64,000 nucleotides of DNA from Gentiana macrophylla. Taxonomy: Eukaryota > Streptophyta > Magnoliopsida > Gentianales > Gentianaceae. This document shows positions 11,600-22,367 of this stretch, in pieces. Made by a program: the position numbers and the translations under genes. The notes under the pieces are model-generated. The model ran no database searches and was not told the DNA's origin. It saw only the letters and a program-made list of their open reading frames with translations. Numbering within the stretch: the first letter of the stretch is position 1; each line of letters begins with the position of its first letter. The stretch spans positions 66,490,583 to 66,554,582 of the forward strand of contig CM047808.1 in NCBI GenBank assembly GCA_026214975.1, in the 5' to 3' direction.

Positions 11600-12281
11600 T
11601 GATGTGATACTTTTCCCAGGAAGGTACTAAGGGATCAATGGAGAGCTTTGGAAAACCTAGTCCTAGAAGAATCCAATCTAGTATGTAGGCTAAGAACACA
11701 CAACGCTCGCTCACGATGCTGATTCATTCCTAATGGTGTCTTCTCTACGACGAAGAGAAAACTCACTCCGAAGTGATTTTACTATGTCAAGTCGACCTAA
11801 TAGAAAATATTTGACTAAATTTCAATGATATGTTACTTAAATAATGTATGTGGAATGCATATATATAGGCTACAGGTAAAAGACTCTTCAGTCACCTAAG
11901 AAATGTGGCAGAAAGAAAACTAATAAAACCCTAAGTAAAATGAAGAAGCTTGACGCCACTTTTGTTGGGCTTTTCTTGTGACACTAAGCCCATAAGACAC
12001 TTATTACACAGGTCTAATGCAGAATAAAATAAAAGATGTCAAAAACTCCTAGCAATGGCACCACTTTATGTTGGGCTGGCCTTATTTACCCACGAAATGA
12101 ATAAAAGACTCTCTTGCGAATTAACAGAGCCCATCTTTCTTGTCTTCAAGTCCAATAGCATAAATAATGCATGTAATTGGTTGTTCTTCTACCGTATTGG
12201 GCTGCTCTTGCTGTGAATAAATATCTACGACCAAATTGTTCATGGTCTCATGCATTCTTCTCTTTTGAGACTTGTCATTTC
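11600..12281 (-). repeat. Gypsy H 3' LTR, truncated
   Basis: Collinear with the complete LTR at 24539-25296 up to CTTTTGAGACTTGTCA, then it breaks off about 75 bp short of the terminus, where an element I-type LTR fragment starts. On the reverse strand this is the downstream LTR. Confidence 0.85.
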
Positions 12282-12897
12282 TAGAAATCTACATGGGAAC
12301 GCAGTGGAATTCAAAATTTTATTTCCTTTTAACAATGATCGACTTTGTTTAACCAATAATCAAATAAGCTATTACACGGTGGCTACCTTGCTCGATCTAT
12401 AAGATCGACGCTTTGACCGTCTAAGGAGAGTAGTGATGCACGGAGCCGCCCAAGCGTTCGGCCTCTACCGGTGATCCACACGAACAGCCCGCCGGAATCC
12501 CATCATGGATTGCTGCTAGAAAATCCGGTTGCTAGACCGGCCTTTTATTTCTCTGTAATCTCTCTCAAGAAGCTCTCTATTTTTCAGAAAAACTATTATC
12601 TCTTGGAATTATGATGTACAAAAGAGCTAGCCAAGCCTCCATATTTATAAGGTGACATGCGCCCCATACGATTCCAAACTGATTGGGATTAGCATTCTAA
12701 TAGATTTAGGAGAAAGAAAACATTTTCATATTAAAATAAGAAAATCCCTTTGATTGATTTATCTCATTAATATTCAATAACTTATATTAAATATATTTCC
12801 AAGATATATATTGACAATATCTTATATTGAATATATCTTTATCTTATTAACATAAATCTATTTTTCCAAAATCAATTAATATCTAATATTAATATCA
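12282..12897 (-). repeat. Element I-type LTR fragment
   Basis: This matches 8264-8755 of LTR I (GGGAACGCAGT...; GATCGACGCTTTGACCGTCTA; GAGCTAGCCAAGCCTC), with an extra GC-rich segment at about 12434-12545 that the copy at 8264 lacks. It lies exactly between the truncated H LTR and the truncated H integrase, so its arrival or a later deletion removed the end of H pol. No ORF. Confidence 0.75.
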
Positions 12898-12985
12898 GCT
12901 CGCATTTTAGACCAAAAGAAATGTGACATAAGCATATCCAACAATTTAGTGACACCAAAATGATCAATATGACCACCACCATATG
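12898..12985 (-). pseudogene. Gypsy H integrase zinc-binding fragment
   Basis: The reverse strand reads GGGHIDHFGVTKLLDMLMSHFFWSKM, continuous (across A) with LYREHALCIPLGSIRDLLVREA at 21690-21770. Together these form the H2C2 zinc-binding motif found at the start of gypsy integrases, which helps the enzyme bind viral DNA ends. The catalytic core that should follow is absent. The A target site ATATG falls in the AYGGG codons. Confidence 0.85.
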
Positions 12986-14685
12986 TGTTGGAAATAAAAT
13001 TTATGTTTTGATGATGATTAATCACTTAATCAGTTATTATTATAAACCCCATTAATGAAGTGTCATAACTACCTGTTATAGTGCAAGGCAAAAAGATGTC
13101 TAGATATCAATGTATAGGATTTAATAGAGTCTGATATTTGTATAGGTTAAATCAGACTAGCACTGTAATAGCTCTAGGTTTTGAACTGAGAGAACTAGAA
13201 AACTGAGATAACTAGGAAACTGAGTTCACAAAGAAACTGAAGAAGATAAGTTCGCTGAGGGACACAGACTCAGTCGGCTTATCTATGAAGACTGAAGAAC
13301 TGAGGGTCACAGACTCAGTTATTGAAGATTGAAGAACTGAGGGTTCAAACTCAATTATGAAGACCAAGTCGAGACTGTAAAGTTAGACTTCAGGCAAGAT
13401 TGTGGTAACATGAACTGACTTTATGGAACTTGTTTGAAGACCTAAGAATCATAAGGACAATGAGTTCTTAGATAACAATGAGTCATGGTGTACTCTGATT
13501 ATGTCAATTATAATTATATGAAAACTGGAGTACTGATATTTGAAGAAGAGTAAAATATCAGTCAAGAAACTGACAATTATAAAACTGATAAGGATACTCA
13601 GTTTTATATGTCAGTCATCCAAAAACTGATTGTACTGTCGAACGTTGTAAAGGAAGCGATTTTATTGGATGAACTACTGACAAATCAGAACGGTCACAAA
13701 TTATAGCCGTTACAACATTCAAGCAGGAAAAACAAACCCCTATAAATAAAAACATCTACAAAAACAAGGAGATAGAGCAGGAGGAATTAAAAAGAAAATA
13801 TATCTAGTCATGAAAAGATTTAATTAAGGGGGAAAACCATTTTCGAAAGAATTCCTGCTAAGTGCTAAATTGCAAGATCAAGAAACTTCTTCAAGTATCC
13901 AAGCACACTCAAGCAATATCAAGAACTTATCTCTTGAAGAAATTCTGAGCTGTATTAAATTTAGTCATTCAGAAGAAAAGCTCTAATCACGATTGAATCA
14001 TAGTTATTGATTCAAGTCTAAACTTTGAATTTATCAAAGGGTTAGACTGTGAAACACCAAGAAGGTGTGAAGGACAGTTGAGTGCAGTCAGGAAGACTGT
14101 GATTGTGATGAGCTGGTGAAGAGGCAATTCTACCCTCCAAGGACCAGTGTTTCAAACAATTGAAGAGCAGCAATCCTACATGTTCTACAAGTGTTTAGAT
14201 AGTGAAGCTAGGGATTAGTCAAGGACTATCAGTTTAGGACTCTTTGTAACCGGGCCATCTCAAAGAAGTTCTAGTGAAATTTTCCTCCGGATCACAGGGG
14301 AAGAGAGGACGTACATTATTACACCACCTGGAACCTCTATAATACTTGTTTTATTTACTTTACGCATTTACTTATTTATTTAATTCTTTACCATCTTGAT
14401 AATCTAATTCTCACGGTTATACCTAGTCAATGAACTGTTATTATCTAAAGGCTAGTCTTATCCCCTGCCAGTTAACAAGACTAAATATAAGTCAGTATTG
14501 ACTTATACTCAGTTGAGTTAGCTGAACTCCGCACAAGTTAAAGGACATGAATAAAACTGAGCTGAGCATCAGTTTGAGTTTCAGAGAAACTCAATTCCTG
14601 GGGTTATTCAAGTTCTAAAAATGTTTTTGGTGACAAGTTTATTCACCCCCCCTAAACTTGTGTTAGCCTTTCCAATGGACCAACA
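12986..14685 (+). repeat. Element A 5' LTR
   Basis: Starts TGTTGGAAATAAAATTTATG and ends ATGGACCAACA. It contains many CAGTT/AACTGAG repeats in its U3, a TATA box at 13741 and a C-rich tract before the end. Compared with the 3' LTR it differs at scattered bases (about 8 in the first 300). Confidence 0.93.
13741..13748 (+). promoter_or_regulatory. TATA box of element A 5' LTR
   Basis: TATAAATA preceded by CCCC. The same box with the same context occurs in the other A-type LTRs (20743, 30921, 56662, 4900, and 3714 and 32035 on minus). It lies about 760 bp into the LTR and would mark the U3/R border. Confidence 0.7.
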
Positions 14686-14702
14686 ATTTGTATCGGAGCA
14701 GG
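14686..14702 (+). other. Element A primer binding site
   Basis: ATTTGTATCGGAGCAGG directly follows the LTR; it differs from C (ATTGGTATCGGAGCAG) at one base. It is the tRNA-iMet-type primer site. Confidence 0.85.
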
Positions 14703-14783
14703 TTCTTCCTTTTGGAGAAATCTGAGTTGTTACTGCTCAAGTCACAAACCAGTTGTTAAATACCCTTACTGTACTTCATTAAA

Positions 14784-16109
14784 ATGGATACATCCAGAAT
14801 TAGAAATTGGTTAAATAACCCCCTGACTGACTACTTGCAGAATGTTGCCTACAATTTCCAGGATCAAGTATTTGAAAGATTCAGTACTACAAGCTCTCAC
14901 ACAAATCCGGAACCTCATTACAGCTATGGTGAAGATATTGAGTTTAATGCGGAAGTTGATGATGAATCCAAAGGATTTCCATTCCTAAGCGATCTTTCAG
15001 AAGAAGCAGAAAAAGAATGGCTACGAGTAGCTGATTATATAAATGAAAAAATGGTTGGAAAGATTATTGAAGATCCATCCAGTGCAAAAGCCAAAGATAT
15101 TGATGAGACTCTACCTATAAGTCATGGAGGTGAAAGTGATGAAGAAATCATACTGCTAGGAGCTAAACAGGCAAAACAAGTTCTAATTGATGATGATTCC
15201 TCGACAGAAGATCTACCTATCAAAAATCAGGAGGTAATCGCATCTACATCCAGCACTTACACTACCATGAACAATCAAAATTATGATTTCAATAAAATCT
15301 TGGACATACTCATAAAGGAATTAATGGTAATTCAAAAGAATTATGAGAATGTCAAAAAGGAGAAATAGTTATTGAAAACATAAATTTCGAGATTGAATGC
15401 TGAAATCAATCTAATCAAGACTAATAATGGAACCAAGGTAATTCGACCAAGTGATGAACTTACAAAAGTTATAAACATCAAAGAATAATCAGTTGATCCA
15501 ATTTCTAGTGTTCAATTCAAACCAGGAAAATCATTTGGAGATAGATCTGGTTTAGGGTTTGATAATCAGTATAATTCTAAGTTCAGACCTAGATCAGTTG
15601 CAATGAAATTTGTGACTACTCAAAAGTCAGGAACTCAGAAAATTGACAAAATTATTAGGACTGACAAAAACTCAGCACAGCCAAACGCACAAGCTGATAA
15701 AACTGAAAAATCAGTTGGTAAAATTCACCAAGCCAACAGATTTTACAGGAAGACTCAAAAGGTCGAAAATAGAGAAAAGCGATCCGAGATCGAAGAAGAA
15801 AATCTTCAAGTCATATCCATCTAAGAATGAAGATCATTCATGGAATAATAGACTCAGAGGGAAATGAAGACTATTTCCCACTGATGAAGATTGGAATGAA
15901 CCATCACATCAGTTTCACAAACTGAACAAAACTAAAGTTGTTAAGACAAAACAAGAAAGTGTGTGAAAACTGACTTTACTCAGTCAAAACATCAAGAAAG
16001 GTATAATGTTAAAAATAAAGCTGTATCATCGAAAGCTAATCGGTCAGGACCCAAACAAATATGGGTACCAAAAATCTCTTATTTTGTTTTACAGGAGAAA
16101 TATCGCTAG
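14784..16109 (+). pseudogene. Element A ORF1: gag-derived protein lacking capsid and zinc-knuckle domains
   Basis: An open frame of 194 codons starts at ATG 14784, 80 bp after the primer site. It is acidic (DEEIILLGAK; DDDSSTEDL) and then helical (ILDILIKELMVIQKNYENVKKEK). After a stop at 15366 the gag-type tail continues through stops and one frameshift: SFGDRSGLGF, RLFPTDEDWN and GPKQIWVPKI. These are hallmarks of the C-terminal spacer of E and G gag. The UBN2-type domain and CCHC knuckles are missing. In B and C the N-terminal part keeps RFDEYK as in true gag, so ORF1 looks like gag with a central deletion. It may still join particles made by an autonomous relative (inference). Confidence 0.8.
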
Positions 16110-16280
16110 CTGAGAACTAAGAAGTTTTTAATTCACAAAACTGAGTTGTACTTACAGCCGAGTTTTTGAATTCAGCACAAGGACAAAACGGAGTGCATAC
16201 AGCTGTTGATACACCGTACATACTCTATTCACTATTCTCTAGCTGCATATATCAAGAAAAGACGTGGTCCTTCTAAATCT
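16110..16280 (+). other. Element A: non-coding start of the ORF1-ORF2 spacer
   Basis: AT-rich, no ORF. It begins just after the conserved TTTTGTTTTACAG tract (16082-16094) that follows the gag-like tail in all copies. Confidence 0.5.
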
Positions 16281-16393
16281 AAACCGTCCATATTTTCCAC
16301 TCATCCACCTTTTTCGCAATCTCAAAACATTTATGACAAGACGTTTTAAGTCCCACTCAATTCTTAACTACCCTTGCTACAGATTATAAATAC
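16281..16393 (+). promoter_or_regulatory. Putative internal promoter of element A ORF2
   Basis: The segments AAACCGTCCAT, CCACTCA, TTATGACAAGACG and TATAAATAC (TATA-like box at 16385-16393) occur in this order. The same order is found upstream of ORF2 in C (59093-59223) and B (36032-35921 on minus), although the bases between have diverged. The TATA-like box is 95 bp before the ORF2 ATG. Conservation in a non-coding spacer suggests a promoter, but transcription has not been shown. Confidence 0.5.
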
Positions 16394-16479
16394 TCAGAAT
16401 TTTTGTTTATAATTCTTTACGCTTAAATTTTGAATCCACTCTTTGAATCCCAAATTTTCAAAACTCTCAATCCAGAAAA

Positions 16480-19400
16480 ATGACTTTCACTCTTGTTGAA
16501 CCCGGAATGATCGTATCTCTTGACCAGTATATTGCAAAGTATATTGATCAAAATCTAGTCAATTCAATTGCAACAAAGATCCGGAAAATTAAAGGATTGG
16601 AAGCTGCTTTCAACATCGATCTAAAAAATGTTTGTCTTGAAAGCATTGGAGACTTTTATGAATTTGGAAAGAGAACTATAGAAGGAGAAGATACACACAC
16701 CTTTACCACTACTGTCAATGGTAAGGAGATTAAGGTCACTGAAGATCTAATTGCAGACATCTTTGGGTTTGACAAATCTGGAGGATCATCATCCATGAAG
16801 CTAACTAAGGAACAAAAGGAGAAGCTATGGAAAGATATAGCGATTAATGGAGAATCTACTGTCTCACAGACTGGGAGGACAAGCTTACTCAAGCCAGAAT
16901 TTAATTTTCTCTCAAAGATTTTAGCAAATTGTATAATTGGAAATGCAGGAAACTTTAGCAATCTATCTGGAGCTAAATTATATTTGATATATGTGATTTG
17001 GTTTGAAGAATGTTTCAATTGGCCAAAGTATCTATTTGATCAATTGACAGCTCAATCAATTGATTTACCCAAGAAGAAAACTGATGTTAAAAAGGGTCGA
17101 TTATATCACAAAAAGACTCTTGCATTAGTAGTCCAAAGAGTACTAGACCATTTTGGAATTTCTAAGAGAAAATAAACACCAGTTGCTGATGGGAAGATTG
17201 TTGTTAAGGAAGAAAAGCTGAGAAATCTGTGATTGAACCTAAAAAGAAGAAAAGCAGGAAATCGAAGAAACCTGCAACTGCAGATGAAGTTTTGGAACAG
17301 ATTGAAGATCTAAGAAAGAGAAGAAAATAGTTGGAAAATACAGAAAAAGGTATAACTGATCAAGTTACTGAGAAATCAACAGAAGTGTCACCTACACCAG
17401 TAGTAAAACCGAAGCTGAGCTCACTCCAGTCTTTGACACTGAAGTTTTACCAATTCAAGAACCAGCTACGCAGTCACTAGAAAAAGAAGTGACATTGGAA
17501 ACTGAAGTTGTTGAAACTGTCATACAAAAGGAAGCTAAAACTCAGGGGGAACAGACCCAGAGAACTGAGCATGATGATGAAGAATCTGACAGTGATGAAA
17601 GACTGATTGATGAAACAACACTTAATATGCTCTTGTTGCTTTCAAGATCCAAGTCTACGACTCAAAAATCTACCCCCAGTTTGGAACACGAGGAAACAAT
17701 TAAAGAATTTTCAGCTCCTCACCCTGAAAAAAAAGTGGCTGAAGCAGAAAAGGAATCAACCAAGGTTATTCACTTGGAGGAGCAAGTCAATGAAGATGAA
17801 CCGACTGAGCATACATTGGATGAAGTTCTTGTTGCTGATTTGGAACATGAACCTACTGAAAAACAAGTTGCTGAAGAACTTGTAAGTGAGAAAGTTTTGG
17901 AAGCTGAGCCGTTAATCTCAGTTTCTGTTATTGAGACATCAGTCGTTCCAGACACTGCTGAAAAAGAAATCAGCACAACCATTCTTATGCAGACTGATGA
18001 TGTTGCAAGAAATGATGACCCCATGCAAATTGAAGACTCTACTCCAGAAGAAGGACAAGAGATCACAAGAGAATCAGAGGACACTCTCACACCATTTAAG
18101 TCATCAAATGATCATGGGGAACTTATGACAGCTGACTATGAGCGATTGCACAGATATCAAACTTGGAAATTCAGTTATATTGCCAATCAAAGAAGTCAGC
18201 AGGCAGAAATGGAAATTACTGAGAAATGGGTATTTGATTTATACAACATCACAAATCTATCAGAAATAATCAATATCGATGAATTTTTAAATCAAGGATA
18301 TGCACTGATTAGAAACAGTTATTGGAAGGAAGCCACAGCTAGTGGATGTTCGAAAAGGAATGATAATGATGATGATGATGATTTTCAGGAAGATCATAAC
18401 TTACAAAAAGGGATTCTTGCCTCTCTACAATAAAAGGAAACTGCAATAGAACATAACACTGATGATGATTCTAGTAGTTCTGGTGAAAGCAGTGGAAGTT
18501 CGAGTTATGAAAGTGTATCTGAAATAAAGCAAGACAAAGAACAAGAAGAAGGTTACCAATCTCCCACTGACAAGTCTACACTTGAAATAGCAAGAACTGT
18601 GGCAAACATGCCTGAAGAAGAGTCAGATGATGAATTCAATGTACATCTGTCACCTGCAAAGGTCATTGACTCATCAAGCTTGGAAGAAGCCAAGAAACAA
18701 ACTGAAGAAAGAAGACAATCAGCTGAATACAGAGAAAAACTGAAGCAATTTGTTCTCTCACCTCCAAAACAAGACAAACCATCTGAGGCTGAGACAAACA
18801 AAGGAAAAGAATAACAAGCAGGAAGTTCAAAAGATTTACCCACTCAGGTTGATCTCATTATGTTTTATCATAATGAGATAATCAGAATTAAGAAATATGA
18901 TAACAACTTATTTGGAAAGGTTCTACATGCCTTAGAAGTCAGTAAAGATGAAAGAAGCAATCTTGAAAATAAAATGGATATCGTCAATGATAACTGTCAA
19001 AACACCCTGCTTGACCTTCAGAAAACAACCATCGAGCATGATTCAAGAAGAGATGAAACTCAAGATAGATGGGAAATAATTCTTAACAATCTAGTAGATA
19101 GAATGACCCTAATGGAACAGGGCATGAAGGACTCTGTTGTGGCTCAAACCATTTTGGCATCAACTCAACAAACACTGAACGCTTACATCAAGAGCCTGAT
19201 TCACAAAGATAATGTCAATAAGGGGGAAAGTTTGGATATCTTAAAAGTCCGTACAGCTGAGATGCCACAAGTCCTTACAAATGTTGATGATAAGTTGAAA
19301 GAACTGGAGAAAGCAAGAGGAGATTTCACTAATGAAGAAATGGAGCTGATTGTTAAATACTCTGAACCGACTCACTAGAGAGTTGGTATGGATTTTCGAC

Positions 19401-19798
19401 TATATAGTTTATTTAAAAACATACCCGAAAGGGAAGGGGTATCAAGAGAAGAATCTCTGGAATCGTTCCTACACATGCAGAAGGTGCTCATGCACTATTG
19501 TAATAAACTGAAGAAATGGGAAGCAGATGGTATCATTGATAAACAATCAGAGAAAATCAAAAATGCTGAACCTGAATTTATTCAAAATCTACTGAGAACA
19601 TCCACCAATGAAAGACTAAGGGCAACCGTCTTCACCTTTGCAGTTCTTTTCAAAATCAAATTTTTCAAGAAGCACAATCTATCTGATTCATGGAACATTT
19701 GGGCAAACATCCATGGAATTGAAAACTCAGCCACTAATGATGCTATGAGATCTGTTGCAGAAAATTATGATAATCAATGTTCTCTATCGACCATGTAA
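16480..19798 (+). pseudogene. Element A ORF2: large accessory protein of the A/B/C family
   Basis: About 1,100 codons with one frameshift near 17175-17488 and stops at 18431, 18812 and 19376. Order: (1) residues 1-231, intact, MTFTLVEPGMI..., with KGLEAAFNIDLKNV, GKEIKVTEDLIADIFGF, and NCIIGNAGNFSNLSGAK, resembling the plant domain that databases label putative plant transposon protein; (2) basic PKKKKSRKSKK near 17240, NLS-like; (3) Glu-rich low-complexity region (17489-18120); (4) conserved block EMEITEKWVFDLYNI ... YALIRNSYWK, then a run of Asp and LQKGILASLQ (to 18430); (5) helical region (18860-19378) with DRWEIILNNLVDRM; (6) C-terminal PEREGVSREESLESF block. No transmembrane segment or signal peptide is visible. 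The function is unknown; the NLS and coiled coils suggest nuclear or particle-associated action (inference). Confidence 0.85.
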
Positions 19799-19958
19799 AA
19801 AGAAACTATATTCTAGTTCTTTTTATCATGTTGTATTTTATTACTCTATCTTGTAACTCAGTTATCAAATAAATTCTCAGTTTCTCAGTCCATTGTGCAA
19901 TTTACTGTATTGTATTTTATATATTTGCATTGCTTTTAAGGTGGGTATTGACATCATC
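19799..19958 (+). other. Element A 3' untranslated region
   Basis: T-rich non-coding sequence between the end of ORF2 and the polypurine tract, with no ORF. Confidence 0.6.
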
Positions 19959-19972
19959 AAAAAGAGGGAAAT
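19959..19972 (+). other. Element A polypurine tract
   Basis: AAAAAGAGGGAAAT immediately before the 3' LTR, preceded by GACATCATC. This is the plus-strand primer site and fits the SIRE-type CATCATCAAAAAGGGGGA context. Confidence 0.9.
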
Positions 19973-21687
19973 TGTTGGAAATAAAATTTATGTTTTTATG
20001 ATGATTCATCACTTAATCAGTTATTATTCTAAACCCCATTGATGAAGTGTCATAACTAGATGTTATAGTGCAAGGCAAAAAGATGTCTAGATATCAATGT
20101 ATAGGATTTAATAGAGTCTGATATTTGTATAGGTTAAATCAGACTAGCACTGTAATAGCTCTAGGTGTTGAACTGAGAGAACTAGAAAACTGAGATAACT
20201 AGGAAACTGAGTTCACAAAGAAACTGAAGAAGATAAGTTCACTGAGGGACACAGACTCAGTCGGCTTATCTATGAAGATCAAGAACGAGGTCACACAGAC
20301 TCGATTATTGAAGATTGAAGAACGAGGGTTCAAACTCAGTTATGAAGACCAAGTCGAGACTGTAAAGTTAGACTTCAGGCAAGATTGTGGTAACCTAAAC
20401 TGACTTTATGGAACTTGTTTGAAGACCTAAGAATCATAAGGACAATGAGTTCTTAGATGACAATGAATCATGATGTACTTTGATTAAGTCAATTATAATC
20501 AGATGAAAATTGGAGTACTGATATTTGAAGAAGAGTAAAATATCTGTTAACATTTCAAGTCAGTCAAGAAACTGACAAGTATAAAACTGATAAGGATACT
20601 CAGTTTGATATGTCAGTCATCCAAAAACTGATCGTACTATCGAACGTTGTAAAGGAAGCGATTTTATTGGATGAACTACTGACAAATCAGAACGGTCACA
20701 AATTATAGCCGTTACAACATTCAAGCAGGAAAAACAAACCCCTATAAATAGATACATCTACAACAACACGGAGATAGAGCAGGAGGAATTAAAAAGAAAA
20801 TCTATCTAGTCAAGAAAAGATTTAATTAAGGGGGAAAACCATTTTCGAAAGAATTCCTGCTAAGTGCTAAATTGCAAGATCAAGAAATTTCTTCAAGTAT
20901 CCAAGCACACTCAAGCAATATCAACAACTTATCTCTTGAAGAAATTCCGAGCTGTATTAAATGTATTCATTCAGAAGAAAAGCTCTAATCACAATTGAAT
21001 CATAGTTATTGATTCAAGTCTCAACTTTGAATTTATCAAAGGGTTAGACTGTGAAACACCAAGAAGGTGTGAAGGACAGTTGAGTGCAGTCAGGAAGACT
21101 GTGATTATGATGAGCTGGTGAAGAGGCAATTCTACCCTCCAAGGACCAGTGTTTCAAACAGTTGAAGAGCAGCAATCCTACCTGTTCTACAAGTGTTTAG
21201 ATAGTGAAGCTAGGGATTAGTCAAGGACTATCAGTTTAAGACTCTTTGTAACTGGGCCATCTCAAAGAAGTTCTAGTGAAATTTTCCTCCGGATCACAGG
21301 GGAAGAGAGGACGTACAGGATTACACCACCTGGAACCTCTATAATACTTGTCTTATTTACTTTACGCATTTACTTATTTATTTACTTCTTTACAATCTTG
21401 ATTATCGAATTCTCACGGTTATACCTAGTCAACGAACTGTTATTATCTAAAGGCTAGTCTTATCCACTACCAGTTAACAAGACTAAATATAAGTCAGTAT
21501 TGACTTATACTCAGTTGAGTTAGCTAAACTCCGCACGAGTAAAAGGACAGGAATAAAACTGAGCTAAGCATCAGTTTGAGTTTCAGAGAAACTCAGTTCC
21601 TGGGGTTATTCCAGTTCTGAAAAAGTATTTGGTGACAAGTTTATTCACCCCCTCTAAACTTGTGTTAGCCTTTCCAAGGGACCAACA
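19973..21687 (+). repeat. Element A 3' LTR
   Basis: Starts TGTTGGAAATAAAATTTATG and ends AAGGGACCAACA; TATA box at 20743-20750. The following ATATG matches the duplication before the 5' LTR. It includes GTTAACATTTCAAGTCAGTC near 20556, which the 5' LTR lacks and which largely accounts for the 15 bp length difference. Confidence 0.93.
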
Positions 21688-22350
21688 ATATGCCTCACGA
21701 ACAAGTAAATCACGTATAGAACCTAGGGGAATACACAAAGCATGCTCACGGTATAAAAAGCCATCACTCCTATAATATTTTTCATGGGATGAGTCAATAG
21801 TTGCAGCAAATGGCTTAGTTATTTAGAGCATACAATTCCTTAATAAATTCAAAGACGAGAAATTTAGTTTGCATTGCATTGATTAAAGTGTACCTACGAG
21901 GCAAGGCATCAGCTACAACGTTATCTTGGCCTTTTTTTTATAGTTTATCACATAAGTAAAAGATTCAATAAATTTCATCCAACGAACATGCCTTTTACTC
22001 AACTTACCTTAGCCCTTAAGGAACTTATGTCACTCATGATCAGTGTGGATAATGAACTCCCTAGGCCGTAAAAGGTGCTTCCACGTTTGAAGACACCTAA
22101 CTAGGGCATACAACTCTTTACCATAAGTGGCATAGTTTAATTGAGGGCCTTTCAATTTCTCGCTATAATAAGAAATAGGCCGAATCTCCTGAATTCGCAC
22201 ATCACCAACTAGGGCATCACATTCAAGTTCAAAAGCTTTATTAAAATCAGGTAAAGCAAGTATGAGGCCTGAAATTAAATGAGTTTTAAGAGTTTCAAAG
22301 GACTCTCTTTGCTTTGGTCGCCAATGAAATGGGATGTTTTTCTTGACCAA
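21688..22350 (-). pseudogene. Gypsy H RNase H and start of integrase
   Basis: RNase H removes RNA from the RNA/DNA hybrid. On the reverse strand: [15 protein letters not shown], the catalytic-Asp context [40 protein letters not shown] with the catalytic Glu, and FIIHTDHE with a third acidic residue (22350-22030). After a stop the reading goes on with a linker like NYKKKGQDNVVADALPRR (about 21960-21890) and the N-terminal integrase segment LYREHALCIPLGSI, which joins 12985 across element A. Codons after DASG are deleted (DALVGDV...), and stops break the linker. Confidence 0.88.
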
Positions 22351-22367
22351 CTCGTTAAGTGGTGCTG

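Larger units (their letters stand above)
12986..21687 (+). mobile_element. Element A: complete non-autonomous copia-type LTR element
   Basis: 8702 bp with perfect 5 bp target duplications ATATG (12981-12985 and 21688-21692). The LTRs are 1700 and 1715 bp with only a few percent difference, so insertion is fairly recent. It has the full set of cis signals: TG/CA ends, tRNA-Met-like primer site, and polypurine tract. The 5.3 kb interior codes for a reduced gag-like ORF1 and a large ORF2. I find no protease, integrase, RT or RNase H motif in any frame, so it must have been moved by enzymes of a related element such as the E or G type. It is the reference copy of the A/B/C family. Confidence 0.93.

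Noticed and set aside
16656..18090. Reverse-strand frames of 106-120 codons (16656-17018, 17770-18090) and plus frames such as 17607-17885
   Set aside because: They are shadows of ORF2; their residues show no pattern shared between A, B and C.
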